Below are positions 8,086 through 17,196 of a stretch of DNA of 64,000 nt, piece after piece (positions within the stretch are counted from its first letter, which is position 1; every line of letters starts with the position of its first letter). The position numbers and the translations under genes were made by a program. The notes under the pieces were generated by a model. It ran no database searches, was not told the origin of the DNA, and saw only the letters and a program-made list of their open reading frames with translations. The stretch covers positions 1 through 64,000 of the forward strand of contig JAJFGS010000011.1 in the NCBI GenBank assembly GCA_021775995.1, in the 5' to 3' direction. The DNA comes from Alphaproteobacteria bacterium (GTDB taxonomy: Bacteria; Pseudomonadota; Alphaproteobacteria; Micavibrionales; Micavibrionaceae).

Positions 8086-9024
8086 TTGAAAACAACTTTT
8101 GTTTCTTCTTCAGATTATAATTATTTTCCGATGTTGATCGAATGGGTACATGGTATCCGCCGCTTTCCCCAAAGCGCTGACTTAGATATCTGTATCTTGA
8201 ATGCAGGACTAAAACCTGAACAAGTCGAAACACTGAAGTCTTTTGGTTGCATTGTTAAAGATGCCGAATGGCCTTGTGATCTTCCTGCTTCAAAAACCAA
8301 AGGCAAAGAATATCTAAAATCTTGTGTCTGCCGTCCGTTTATTCCTGATTACTTCCCTGAATATGACACCTATATTTGGATGGATGCCGATACATGGATT
8401 CAAAAATGGGATGCGGTTGATATGTTTTTAGCTGGTGCCGCCAAAAATAAGATTGCCTTAACCTCTCAAGCTGACCGTGCCTATCCACGTCAAATAAGAC
8501 TGAAATGGTTGGGACGACTGCCCAGAAAACTAAGCGGGTTTTACTTAAGCAATGCTAAAAAATCTTTTGGTTTTAAAACAGCCAAGAAACTTGTGCCTTA
8601 TAGTGTGTTACTGGCTGGGGCTTTCGCCCTCAAAAAAGACGCGCCACATTGGAAACGCTGGCAAGAATTATTACTTCAGGCTTTAAAAAATGGCAAAGTT
8701 TTTACGGCTGAACAATTGAGCCTTGGCGTTCTGTGCTACATAGAAAACTATGAAGCCGAAGTTCTCCCTGCCTACACACATTGGCTCTGTGAATATAAAC
8801 CTCTTTGGGACGAAACAAAAAATATGTTTGTCGAACCCTCACTCCCTCACGAAGAAATAGGCTTCTTGCACATATCCGGTTGGGATGAAATGCGTGTTGA
8901 TCGTTCCGTCATGACAGATTTTAAAACCTTGCAAGGCGGCACCATCACTCATAACTACCGTTACCCTTTCTTTAATGGTGAAACATTAAAACCCATTTTA
9001 GGGCTGAAAGAGGACACAGCATGA
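8086..9024 (+). CDS. Glycosyltransferase, GT8-like GT-A fold
   Basis: A 312-aa protein starting at TTG 8086; there is an in-frame stop at 8068 and no ATG that would keep the conserved N-terminus. It begins TTFVSSSDYNYFPML, has the metal-binding DxD in YIWMDADTW near residue 95, and later LAGAFALKKD and HISGWDE, a pattern like family 8 transferases that use nucleotide sugars. Its stop overlaps the next start by 4 bp (ATGA), so it is translated with a GT25 enzyme. Together they probably decorate lipopolysaccharide or another surface glycan. The sugar and acceptor are unknown. Confidence 0.7.
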   Translation: MKTTFVSSSDYNYFPMLIEWVHGIRRFPQSADLDICILNAGLKPEQVETLKSFGCIVKDAEWPCDLPASKTKGKEYLKSCVCRPFIPDYFPEYDTYIWMDADTWIQKWDAVDMFLAGAAKNKIALTSQADRAYPRQIRLKWLGRLPRKLSGFYLSNAKKSFGFKTAKKLVPYSVLLAGAFALKKDAPHWKRWQELLLQALKNGKVFTAEQLSLGVLCYIENYEAEVLPAYTHWLCEYKPLWDETKNMFVEPSLPHEEIGFLHISGWDEMRVDRSVMTDFKTLQGGTITHNYRYPFFNGETLKPILGLKEDTA

Positions 9025-9806
9025 TTCCAGTTTTTATTATTAGTTTAGTAGAAGCCGCAGATAGACGCGCCTACATAGAAAGAACATTAAAAGATGCAGG
9101 ATTAGATTTCGAATTTATCGATGCCGTTGATGGTCGTCAATTTGATGTTTTCAATCATCCCATCTATGACGCGCCCAAACGCCGCCGCATTCTTGGTCGT
9201 GATTTAACAGGTGGTGATCTCGGCATTATCCTAACGAATGTAAAAATATTTAACCGCATGATAAAAGAAAATATCCCACGTGCACTTATACTTGAAGATG
9301 ATGTTGTCTTACATGATGATTTTGTGCCAACTCTTAAAAAATTAGAAACCATACCTGTTCCTTTTGATATGATCCGTTTTTTAGGAAGCCCAAAGTTAGA
9401 ACGACTAAAACTTCGCAACGTATATGAAATAGACGAAACCTATAAACTTGTTCGCCACACAGGCCTGCCGGGCGGCTCCCATGCCATCTTAATCACACAG
9501 ACAGGGGCTAAAAAGCTCCTCAAACACATGGATAAAAACGCCTACCCCATTGATGTGCTTATGGGACGCAGTTGGAAAACAAATTTAAATTGGTTCACCG
9601 TTAGACCTGGTCTAGCCTCACAAGATCTTTCTTTTGAATCAACTATTGGAGAGCAACGCTTACAGAAAAAGGATCTACAAATTACAGGCTTGGCAAAAAC
9701 GCTCTTTCCTTTCACCCGAGGCTGCTTCAAATTTCACGAAACCATCTGTAAAAAATACTGGTATTACAAAACTTATTTTCAGGATAAAAAACATGCAAAC
9801 TTCTAA
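9021..9806 (+). CDS. Glycosyltransferase family 25 (LPS biosynthesis type)
   Basis: A 261-aa protein that opens with PVFIISLVEAADRRAYIE and continues FEFIDAVDGRQF, both characteristic of GT25 galactosyltransferase-like enzymes. The acidic LILEDDVVLHDDF motif lies near residue 92, and GGSHAILITQTGAKKLL follows. Such proteins add sugars to the LPS core. It overlaps the upstream GT8-like gene by 4 bp and the downstream gpt start by 14 bp, pointing to one transcript. Confidence 0.9.
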   Translation: MIPVFIISLVEAADRRAYIERTLKDAGLDFEFIDAVDGRQFDVFNHPIYDAPKRRRILGRDLTGGDLGIILTNVKIFNRMIKENIPRALILEDDVVLHDDFVPTLKKLETIPVPFDMIRFLGSPKLERLKLRNVYEIDETYKLVRHTGLPGGSHAILITQTGAKKLLKHMDKNAYPIDVLMGRSWKTNLNWFTVRPGLASQDLSFESTIGEQRLQKKDLQITGLAKTLFPFTRGCFKFHETICKKYWYYKTYFQDKKHANF

Positions 9807-10302
9807 TGACTATAATCAAAATTTTCTTGTCACATGGGAAGAAATTCACCGCAATACAAAAGCATTGGCGTGGAAGCTCATCGATAAAGGTCCCCTTGAA
9901 GGCGGAAAATGGAAGGGCATTATTGCCATCACACGGGGTGGTATGGTGCCTGCCTGCATCATTGCCCGTGAACTTGAAATCTTAAACATCGAAACTTTTT
10001 GCATCACCAGTTATGATGTTAAAGACCAGTCTGAAACTAAAATTCTAAAAATGCCCAACTCTGTTGAAGATGATGGTGAAGGCTGGCTGGTTATTGATGA
10101 TTTGGTTGATACAGGCAAAACTTTTGAGCTTGCCCGCCAAACGTTACCCAAAGCGCATTATGCTTGCATCTATGTAAAACCGCAGGGAGCAAAGCAGACA
10201 GATACCTTTATTACCGAATTTGCCCAAGAAACATGGGTTCACTTTCCATGGGATCTCGAAACTCAGTATGCGACGCCTATGGCAAGACAGGACAAAGAAT
10301 AG
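9793..10302 (+). CDS. gpt: Xanthine phosphoribosyltransferase
   Basis: A 169-aa type I phosphoribosyltransferase that converts xanthine or guanine with PRPP into XMP or GMP. The start at ATG 9793 fits the family length and has AGGA upstream; the frame is open further upstream only because it runs inside the GT25 gene. Motifs: IIAITRGGMVPA near residue 45 and the PRPP-binding GWLVIDDLVDTGKT near 97, then VHFPWD near the end. It overlaps the GT25 gene by 14 bp, which suggests translational coupling although the functions are unrelated. Confidence 0.9.
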   Translation: MQTSNDYNQNFLVTWEEIHRNTKALAWKLIDKGPLEGGKWKGIIAITRGGMVPACIIARELEILNIETFCITSYDVKDQSETKILKMPNSVEDDGEGWLVIDDLVDTGKTFELARQTLPKAHYACIYVKPQGAKQTDTFITEFAQETWVHFPWDLETQYATPMARQDKE

Positions 10303-10441
10303 CAAAAACCTCTTGCTTTTCGCCCATAATTCCCGCTATAACCCTCCCAATACCGCGTTTTCTGGCTAAATTGGCATGCCTCGAAAACGCTAAAAAATTA
10401 TAAAACCCTTTACTTATCAATATGTTAGCAAGGAGATAGAA

Positions 10442-10717
10442 ATGCCGAAAATGAAAACCAAAAGCTCTGTTAAAAAGCGCTTTAAAGTCACAGGCAGTGG
10501 CAAAGTCAAATCTGGGCAGGCAAAAACCTCGCACATGATGATGAATAAATCCAAAAAAATGAAACGTAAAGCCAACCGGACAACCACATTATCCGATGCT
10601 GACGCTAAGACTGTTTTGGGTAACTGGCTACCTTACGCCCGTAAACAAAAGAACAAACCAAATAAAGAGGCTTATATTTCTAAAGCCCTCAGAAAAGTTA
10701 TGGGAGGAGCTAAATAA
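10442..10717 (+). CDS. rpmI: 50S ribosomal protein L35
   Basis: The N-terminal two thirds match L35 ([20 protein letters not shown] and a very basic middle). At 91 aa it is longer than the usual ~65, with a C-terminal extension ([20 protein letters not shown]) also rich in Lys. AAGGAGA precedes ATG 10442. The stop overlaps the rplT start by one base (TAATG). The 138 bp upstream hold no gene and would contain the leader of this ribosomal operon. Confidence 0.95.
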   Translation: MPKMKTKSSVKKRFKVTGSGKVKSGQAKTSHMMMNKSKKMKRKANRTTTLSDADAKTVLGNWLPYARKQKNKPNKEAYISKALRKVMGGAK

Positions 10718-11094
10718 TGTCACGCGTTAATCACGGCGTTCCATCACACGCTCGTCACACAAAAGTTGTTAAAAAAGCAAAAGGTTATGGCGGTCGCCGT
10801 AAGAACTGTTTCCGTACTGCGGTACAGGCTGTCGAAAAAGCAGGTCAATATGCCTATATTGGTCGTAAGCAAAAGAAACGTAATTTCCGTAGCCTATGGA
10901 TTCAACGTATCAATGCTGCAGCACGTTTGCATGGCATGACTTATTCTCGTTTCATGAATGGCATTAAATTGGCTGAAATTGAACTTGATCGTAAAGTCTT
11001 GTCTGACATTGCTGTACGTGATGAAGCTGCCTTTGCAGCCATTGCAAAAACTGTTCAAGCCGCTTTAGATAAAGCAGACAAAGCCGCCGCTTAA
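10717..11094 (+). CDS. rplT: 50S ribosomal protein L20
   Basis: A 125-aa protein, normal for L20, with [20 protein letters not shown] at the start and [32 protein letters not shown] and [21 protein letters not shown]20 is an early 23S rRNA-binding assembly protein. It is coupled to rpmI by TAATG, with GGAGGAG inside the end of rpmI as its ribosome site. A bipartite palindromic repeat follows at 11123 and may double as the terminator. Confidence 0.97.
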   Translation: MSRVNHGVPSHARHTKVVKKAKGYGGRRKNCFRTAVQAVEKAGQYAYIGRKQKKRNFRSLWIQRINAAARLHGMTYSRFMNGIKLAEIELDRKVLSDIAVRDEAAFAAIAKTVQAALDKADKAAA

Positions 11095-11122
11095 TCAGCA
11101 ATAACGTCATTATTTTCACCGA

Positions 11123-11198
11123 AACCCCGTATTCATTACGGGGTCTCTTCGTTATTGTAGCTTGCATTACAAAGACCCCGCAACAAGTGCGGGGTTAC
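11123..11198. repeat. Bipartite palindromic repeat R, copy 1
   Basis: Two hairpins: ACCCCGTA-TTCAT-TACGGGGT and ACCCCGCA-ACAAG-TGCGGGGT, about 28 bp apart. The two arms are also inverted with respect to each other (AACCCC...GGGGTTAC). It belongs to the same family as 39874, 42096, 43911 and 45705. Lying after rplT, it may act as a terminator. Confidence 0.85.
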
Positions 11199-11279
11199 AA
11201 CAATATTAAAGTGCCGCTTTATCGCCCCCAAATATAAAATCCTTTGTGTCTTTGTGTCTTGGTGGTTTATAAATAAACT

Positions 11280-12005
11280 ATGACTCACGCAGACCATCTC
11301 GCCGTCTTTGATTGGAACTCAACGCTTTATGATGATATAGAGGCCGCCTATCAGGCAACAAACGATTCTCTAGCATTTTTTAATGTACCCCCTATATCTC
11401 TTGAAGAACTGCAAGAAATTTTTACATTTCCTCTCATCCATTTCTATGAAAAAGCAGGTGTCAGTGTTGATGATTATCTCAAAAAAGCTGACGAAGTAGG
11501 AGAGATATTTCGTACAACATACAATCAATTAAAAATACAATGTACCCTCATGGACGGAACAATTGAGCTCCTTAATTGGCTCCTCTCCCACAATGTTACC
11601 TGTAAAGTTTTAAGCAATATGGGACAAGACACTCTTGAATTAGATATCGAACGACTGGGCATAACAAAATATTTTGAAACTATTTCAGGGACGGACGGCC
11701 TCAATGGCATCGTTTCGGGTACCAATAAATATGAACGTTTGCGTGATTTTATGGGCGAGAATAGCTATACCGCCAATAAAACTTTTATCATTGGCGACAG
11801 CCATGAAGAACCGGAACTTGCCCGAAAACTGGATATTCTCGGCATATCCATCAGCGGTGGCCTGTTATCCCCCACTCGCCTAGAAAAATACAAAAAAGAC
11901 TATCTCATCGACAATCTGGCTGAACTCCCCGCCATCCTTATCAAGGAATGGGGTTTAAATCACTTCGACATGTCATCGCCTGAATTAAGCAAAGCGAAAT
12001 TCTAG
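11280..12005 (+). CDS. HAD-superfamily hydrolase (phosphoglycolate phosphatase-like)
   Basis: A 241-aa HAD phosphatase. Motif I is VFDWNSTLYDD near residue 10, with Asn in place of the usual second Asp region (DWN rather than DxD), as in some HAD subgroups. Motif II is KVLSNMGQ, motif III the Lys of NKYERLRDF, and motif IV FIIGDSHEEPELA. The substrate is unknown. The last ~11 residues (MSSPELSKAKF) and the stop codon lie inside a dispersed double-hairpin repeat (11972-12044), so the original C-terminus was probably different. The 185 bp upstream hold repeat R copy 1 and a T/G-rich stretch. Confidence 0.8.
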   Translation: MTHADHLAVFDWNSTLYDDIEAAYQATNDSLAFFNVPPISLEELQEIFTFPLIHFYEKAGVSVDDYLKKADEVGEIFRTTYNQLKIQCTLMDGTIELLNWLLSHNVTCKVLSNMGQDTLELDIERLGITKYFETISGTDGLNGIVSGTNKYERLRDFMGENSYTANKTFIIGDSHEEPELARKLDILGISISGGLLSPTRLEKYKKDYLIDNLAELPAILIKEWGLNHFDMSSPELSKAKF

Positions 12006-12044
12006 GGCGATCTCCTACTTATAAAAAAGATTCCCCAAGAATGA
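11972..12044. repeat. Double-hairpin repeat M, copy 3 (truncated)
   Basis: The first arm GTCATCGCCTGAATT...AATTCTAGGGCGATC is the reverse complement of the right arm of the copy at 40092-40185. The second arm, GATTCCCCAAGAATGAC, has lost its internal hairpin. The repeat overlaps the end of the HAD gene and contributes its stop codon (TAG at 12003-12005). Confidence 0.75.
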
Positions 12045-12109
12045 CATTAATTTTACAATAAATTGATAAAACCACTTCGCATCCCAGTCTCTCCGTGGTA
12101 AAAAACCAA

Positions 12110-13192
12110 ATGACTGACGTAAACGCTTTAAAAACTGAATTAACAAGCATGGTTGAGGCCGCAAATGATCTCACAACGCTTGAATCTGCTCGTGTCCAAG
12201 CCCTTGGTAAAAAGGGTAAAATTACGGCCCTGATGAAAACTTTAGGCGGTATGGACCCTGAAGAACGCAAAACAACAGGGGCGGCGCTCAATGTTCTCAA
12301 AGATGAAATTGCCGAACTTATCGCAAGCCAAGAGCGTGCCCTTAAAAAACAAGATTTAGCCCAACGCCTTGCGACGGAAAGCATCGACGTATCCTTACCA
12401 ATACGCCCCGAAGCCAAAGGTAAAATTCACCCCATCAGCCATACGATGGAAGAACTTGTTTCTATTTTTGCAAGCATGGGATTCAAAGTCGCCGAAGGGC
12501 CAGACATTGAAGATGACTGGCATAACTTTACCGCCTTAAATTTCCTGCCAGGGCATCCAGCGCGTGAAATGCATGACACATTTTATTTGCCCGATGATCC
12601 GGAAGAACAAGGTGAGGCCGCCAAAAAACTTCTTCGCACGCATACCTCTACGGTACAAATTCGTGCCATGCAGGATAAAGGCGCACCGATAAAAATTATT
12701 GTGATGGGTCGCACTTACCGTTCTGACTATGACATCACCCACACGCCAATGTTCCATCAATGTGAAGGGCTTTATATCGACAAGAATGTTCACATGGGTC
12801 ACTTAAAAGGCTGCCTCATGGATTTTGTTCGGGCGTATTTTGAAGTCGATGATTTACCTGTTCAATTCCGCCCAAGCTTCTTCCCATTTACAGAGCCTAG
12901 TGCTGAGATGGATATTGGTTGTTCCCGTAAAGATGGTGGTTTGAAAATCGGCGCAGGCGATGATTGGCTTGAAATTTTAGGGTGCGGCATGGTTCATCCC
13001 AACGTGATTAAAAATTGCGGACTTGACCCTGATGAATATCAAGGCTTCGCCTTTGGTATGGGAATTGAGCGCATCGCAATGTTAAAATATGGTATCCCAG
13101 ACTTACGCACTTTCTTTGAAAGTGATGTCCGTTGGTTACAACATTACGGCTTTGATCCCCTCGACCGTCCAAATCGCGCGACTGGTTCTTAG
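12110..13192 (+). CDS. pheS: Phenylalanine-tRNA ligase alpha subunit
   Basis: About 360 aa from ATG 12110; an in-frame GTG at 12095 is an alternative, and neither has a strong ribosome site. The N-terminal coiled-coil arm covers residues 1-90. The class II catalytic core shows motif 2 ([18 protein letters not shown]), [13 protein letters not shown] and motif 3 ([17 protein letters not shown]). With PheT it forms the alpha2-beta2 enzyme that charges tRNA-Phe. pheT follows after an intervening acetyltransferase gene, so the usual pheST pair has been split. Confidence 0.96.
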   Translation: MTDVNALKTELTSMVEAANDLTTLESARVQALGKKGKITALMKTLGGMDPEERKTTGAALNVLKDEIAELIASQERALKKQDLAQRLATESIDVSLPIRPEAKGKIHPISHTMEELVSIFASMGFKVAEGPDIEDDWHNFTALNFLPGHPAREMHDTFYLPDDPEEQGEAAKKLLRTHTSTVQIRAMQDKGAPIKIIVMGRTYRSDYDITHTPMFHQCEGLYIDKNVHMGHLKGCLMDFVRAYFEVDDLPVQFRPSFFPFTEPSAEMDIGCSRKDGGLKIGAGDDWLEILGCGMVHPNVIKNCGLDPDEYQGFAFGMGIERIAMLKYGIPDLRTFFESDVRWLQHYGFDPLDRPNRATGS

Positions 13193-13197
13193 ACCTT

Positions 13198-13635
13198 ATG
13201 ATGATCCGTTTTCTTGAACGCAAAGATCATGACCAATGGTTACCTTTATTTCAGGCAAACTGTCTTCATCAAATTGCCGATGATGTCTCTGCTGAAACTT
13301 GGCGGCGTATCACCAGTCCAAAAGAAAACGTTTACGGCCTCGGTGTTTTTAATAATGACGGGCAACTGCTCGGCTTTTTACATTACATCCTTCACCCGAC
13401 GACTGGATTTATAAATTATAGTTGTTATATGCAGGATCTATATGTCGATGAAAACCATCGCCGCTTGGGTCATGCCAAACTCCTGATTTGGGAGCTTCAT
13501 GAGGTCGGAAAGCGTGAAAAATGGAACTGGATCTACTGGTTTGCTGAAAATGACAACATTGCCTCACAAAATTTATATAAAACCCTTGGAATCAAGATGA
13601 ATTTCAGCTTACATATGTTGCAAACACAGGAATAA
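13198..13635 (+). CDS. GNAT-family N-acetyltransferase
   Basis: A 145-aa protein with the GNAT acetyl-CoA-binding stretch YVDENHRRLGHAKLLIWEL (here RRLGHA stands for the usual Q/RxxGxG/A) and the C-terminal AENDNIASQNLYKTLG. The substrate is unknown. The gene lies between pheS and pheT, 5 bp after the pheS stop, on the same strand, so it is presumably co-transcribed with them. Confidence 0.85.
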   Translation: MMIRFLERKDHDQWLPLFQANCLHQIADDVSAETWRRITSPKENVYGLGVFNNDGQLLGFLHYILHPTTGFINYSCYMQDLYVDENHRRLGHAKLLIWELHEVGKREKWNWIYWFAENDNIASQNLYKTLGIKMNFSLHMLQTQE

Positions 13636-13653
13636 CCCTCGCCCTGCGGCGTC

Positions 13654-13673
13654 ATCCCCGCGAAGGCGGGGAT
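13654..13673. repeat. Short hairpin (ATCCCCGC-GAAG-GCGGGGAT)
   Basis: A perfect 8-bp stem with a GAAG loop between the GNAT gene and pheT. There is no T run, so it is more likely a dispersed extragenic palindrome than a terminator. Confidence 0.6.
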
Positions 13674-13700
13674 CTGGTAAAGAATGAAAGAATTAGAATT

Positions 13701-16103
13701 ATGAAATTTACACTAAACTGGCTTAAAGAACATTTAGACACAACCGCGTCTTTAAACGAAATTACCGATAAGCTCACCGCCTTGGGGTTAGAGCTTGAGG
13801 GTGTCGAAGATCCGGGTGAGGTTTATGCCCCTTTTAAGGCGGCTCATGTGGTGAGTGCCGAGAAACATCCTGATGCTGATCGCCTGCGAGTTTGCATCGT
13901 TGATACGGGGTCAGAAAAAATCCAAGTTGTTTGTGGTGCGCCCAATGCAAAAAAAGGCATGAAGGGTATTTTCGCCCCGAATGGCGCCTACATCCCCGGC
14001 ACAGAAATAACATTGAAGAAGGGAAAAATTCGCGGACAAGACTCAAACGGCATGCTCGTCTCAGAACGTGAGATGGGACTATCAAACGAACATGATGGCA
14101 TCATAGAACTACCCGAAGACACCGCCATCGGCACGCCGTTCACTGAACTTTATAATTTAGATGATCCGGTTATTGATATTGCCTTAACCCCTGACCGTGC
14201 AGATTGCGCAGGCGTCCGTGGTATTGCCCGTGACTTGGCGGCGGCTGGCATGGGCACATTAAAACCTCTTGATACCACCGCCGTCAAAGGCAAGGGTAAA
14301 TCTCCCATAGGCGTCACGATTAAATCAACGGAACAATGTCCGCTTTTCTTTGGTCGCCTGATTAAGAACATTAAGAATGAGCAATCCCCTGCTTGGATGC
14401 AAAGCCGTCTGAAAGCAATTGGCCTGCGCCCTATTTCCGCCCTGGTCGACATCACCAACTATGTCACACATGACCTTTGCCGCCCCTTACATGTTTATGA
14501 TGCAGATTTGTTAAAAGGTGACATCACCGTGCGTCTTTCTAAGAAAGGCGAAAGCTTTGAAGCCCTAGATGACAAAACATATAATTTGAATGATGGCATG
14601 ACGGCGATTACCGATGACAGTGGCTTGCTCGGCCTTGGCGGTATTGTCGGTGGTGTTTCGAGCAGCGCGACAGAAACCACCAAAAACGTCTTTGTTGAAT
14701 CTGCTTATTTCGATCCTTACGCCACTGCAAAAACAGGGCGGGCTTTACAAATTGATAGTGACGCGAGATATAGGTTTGACCGTGGCGTTGACCCTGAATT
14801 CACCATGACCGGCATTGAAATTGCCACAAAACTTATCATGGAGATTTGCGGCACTGATAAAACGGAGCCCATGGATGTTGTGAAGACAGGTAACGTGCCT
14901 GACTGGAAACATGACATTGAATTTGACTACGCCTATACCAAAAAACTTTCTGGTATGGATGTGCCTGACAAACAACAAATCGAAATTCTTGAGAATTTAG
15001 GTTTTGCAGTGAAGGGTAATAAAATCACACCGCCCTCTTGGCGTGGTGATGTTGAAGGCAAAGCCGATCTTGTTGAAGAGGTTATCCGTGTTATTGGCTA
15101 TGATAAAATTGAAGCCATCTCGGTGCGTTCCGATAATGCAATTGCCGATAGCGCCGAAACACCGCATCTAACGTCGGTGCGCCTGTCTCGTAATGCTCTG
15201 GCCGCACGCGGCTTAAGTGAATGTGTGACATGGTCGTTTATGTCGAAGTCACTTGCCGCTGCTTTTGGTCAAAATGATAATAAAGCCGATGCGGCGCTCA
15301 CACTGACCAACCCCATCAGCAGCGATCTCGACCAAATGCGCCCGTCTATCTTGCCTAATCTTATGATGGCCGCCAGCATGAATGTTGATAAAGGCAATGG
15401 CGAAAGCAAACTTTTTGAAGTCGGTCCCGTGTTCCCGTCTGTGAAATCTGATGGTCAAATCACCACCGCCGCCGGTATCCGTTTTGGTAACCTTGGCCCA
15501 CGCCATTGGGAAGGGGCAAACGCCCATCGTAAAAATGACATCTATGATGCAAAGGCTGATGCCATCGCCACCTTAGAGGCGGCAAACGCACCAACCGCTA
15601 GCCTACAAACGGCGCATGAAGCATCGGATTATTTTCATCCGGGACGCTCGGGTGTTTTGAAAATGGGGAATAAGGCTCTCGCCCAGTTTGGTGAAATTCA
15701 CCCCGCCATTTTGGATGAAATGGGCATTAAAACCAACGTTGTTGGCTTTGAAGTCTTTCTTGATAATATCCCAACAAAAAAATCCAAAGGGCCTTCAAGA
15801 CCTTTATTGCAGGCTTCGCAATTCCAACCTGTTGCCCGTGATTTTGCTTTTATCGTTGATGAAAATGTCGAAGCGGAAACTGTTGTCCGTGCCGCCAAAG
15901 GCGCAGAGCGGAATTTAATCTCCGACATCTCTGTCTTTGATATTTATCAGGGCAAGGGCGTTGAAGACGGCAAAAAATCAATCGCGATTAATGTGATGAT
16001 CCAACCTGTGAAACAAACACTGACTGATCAAGAAATTGAAGGGCTTTGTAAAAGCATCGTCGATGCCGTCTCTTCAAAAACAGGTGCCGCTTTAAGAGGG
16101 TAA
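13701..16103 (+). CDS. pheT: Phenylalanine-tRNA ligase beta subunit
   Basis: An 800-aa protein of usual length. It begins MKFTLNWLKEHLDT, followed by the tRNA-binding (EMAP/OB) domain at about 40-150 (HPDADRLRVCIVDTG, VVCGAPNAKKG), B3/B4 editing domain near 210-370 (RPISALVDITNYVTHDLCRPLH), B5, the catalytic-like core and a C-terminal ferredoxin-fold anticodon-binding domain (PVARDFAFIVDENV). The stop codon is followed directly by the stop codon of the convergent accessory gene at 16104, with no spacer and no terminator. Confidence 0.97.
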   Translation: MKFTLNWLKEHLDTTASLNEITDKLTALGLELEGVEDPGEVYAPFKAAHVVSAEKHPDADRLRVCIVDTGSEKIQVVCGAPNAKKGMKGIFAPNGAYIPGTEITLKKGKIRGQDSNGMLVSEREMGLSNEHDGIIELPEDTAIGTPFTELYNLDDPVIDIALTPDRADCAGVRGIARDLAAAGMGTLKPLDTTAVKGKGKSPIGVTIKSTEQCPLFFGRLIKNIKNEQSPAWMQSRLKAIGLRPISALVDITNYVTHDLCRPLHVYDADLLKGDITVRLSKKGESFEALDDKTYNLNDGMTAITDDSGLLGLGGIVGGVSSSATETTKNVFVESAYFDPYATAKTGRALQIDSDARYRFDRGVDPEFTMTGIEIATKLIMEICGTDKTEPMDVVKTGNVPDWKHDIEFDYAYTKKLSGMDVPDKQQIEILENLGFAVKGNKITPPSWRGDVEGKADLVEEVIRVIGYDKIEAISVRSDNAIADSAETPHLTSVRLSRNALAARGLSECVTWSFMSKSLAAAFGQNDNKADAALTLTNPISSDLDQMRPSILPNLMMAASMNVDKGNGESKLFEVGPVFPSVKSDGQITTAAGIRFGNLGPRHWEGANAHRKNDIYDAKADAIATLEAANAPTASLQTAHEASDYFHPGRSGVLKMGNKALAQFGEIHPAILDEMGIKTNVVGFEVFLDNIPTKKSKGPSRPLLQASQFQPVARDFAFIVDENVEAETVVRAAKGAERNLISDISVFDIYQGKGVEDGKKSIAINVMIQPVKQTLTDQEIEGLCKSIVDAVSSKTGAALRG

Positions 16104-17177
16104 TTATTTTCTTCTATTATCTTTGTCTTTCCACAAGGTTACCTCACCTACACTAACGAATTTTATCATCTGAAGAACGTCTTCATTTGCATTTGCTATA
16201 GATAATGTAATTTTAGGATGTGCATTTTTAAAAACTCTAAAAATTTCATCTGCGAACCCTTGTCCTATATGTTCAATATCTTTAAAATCTAAAAAAACTT
16301 CCGAAAAATCATCAAATCTTGTTAATAAACGTTTTGCTTGAGAACGCGAAACAAGCTGTTCGCCAGAATATTGAGCAAGTTTTATAGGCACATGTGTTTT
16401 TCTAAATTTAAAATTATCACTTTGATATTTATGAAATATACTAGTTATAGTCCAATCAGCATCAGTATCAATATTCATTTCTACACGAGTACCAATTCTA
16501 TTGGCTGATCTTTGATTAACTTCTATAAGCCAATCATCTGATTCCCTTTTCTCTCTCGAATAATATAAATTACCAGATCTAATGCTAAAGCTATCAAAAG
16601 CTCTTGATGTAAAATAAATCCCTTCCCCTGAATGATTTTTTTTATCAGAGGTTAATTTTCCTTTAGACAATTCTAGTAGTGCCGTTCTTGGATCGTCTAA
16701 TTTAAAATCTTTTTGGATTTTCTCAAAAATACCAACACCTTTATCTGTTATTCTCATAGTAATCTGACTATAAGTCTGACAATAAAAGATGCTAACTATC
16801 GGACTTGTCGCATGATCAAGAACATTATTAAGCATTTCTGTAAAACCATACTCACATATACCTATTATATTTTTTTTCTGACCCTCTAATAGCGGCAGTA
16901 TATCTTCTCGCCATACCTGATCTTCCCCCCATAAATAATCTATTTTTTTTTCAAATTCTATTTTTACAATAGGTAATAGCTTGTAACGTCTAGCATAGGT
17001 ATTACCAGAATAAGCCAATAGATTAGCTTCTGCCAAAACCTGTATGTATCGAAGAATTGCTGTCCTTGAATAATCAAATTTTTTCATAGCAATAGTCACT
17101 ATTGTAGCAGGATAATCTTCTACATTTCTAAGTATAAACTCTTTAATTTCAGAGCTATATTTACTTTTTTTGTCCAT
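16104..17177 (-). CDS. Winged-helix / GHKL ATPase / DUF4325 (STAS-like) regulatory protein
   Basis: A 357-aa, AT-rich gene unlike its GC-richer neighbours. Residues 1-68 look like a winged helix (SRTAILRYIQVLAEANLLAY). Residues about 105-235 form a Bergerat ATPase fold: N box GFTEMLNNVLDHAT, G1 box ITDKGVGIFEKI, G2 box NHSGEGIYFTSRAFD. Residues 275-340 are a DUF4325 STAS-like domain (VFLDFKDIEHIGQGFADEIF). The combination resembles anti-sigma kinase plus antagonist folded into one DNA-binding protein, but no function is established. Three 22-bp repeats sit just upstream of its start and may be its own operators. It probably came by transfer with the IS and DUF3800 gene next to it. Confidence 0.75.
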   Translation of the reverse strand: MDKKSKYSSEIKEFILRNVEDYPATIVTIAMKKFDYSRTAILRYIQVLAEANLLAYSGNTYARRYKLLPIVKIEFEKKIDYLWGEDQVWREDILPLLEGQKKNIIGICEYGFTEMLNNVLDHATSPIVSIFYCQTYSQITMRITDKGVGIFEKIQKDFKLDDPRTALLELSKGKLTSDKKNHSGEGIYFTSRAFDSFSIRSGNLYYSREKRESDDWLIEVNQRSANRIGTRVEMNIDTDADWTITSIFHKYQSDNFKFRKTHVPIKLAQYSGEQLVSRSQAKRLLTRFDDFSEVFLDFKDIEHIGQGFADEIFRVFKNAHPKITLSIANANEDVLQMIKFVSVGEVTLWKDKDNRRK

Positions 17178-17196
17178 GATAAAACCTTTAAATAAG

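Noticed and set aside
12019-12417. A 132-aa minus-strand frame over the pheS start
   Set aside because: It overlaps the conserved N-terminal arm of pheS and has no protein-like features.
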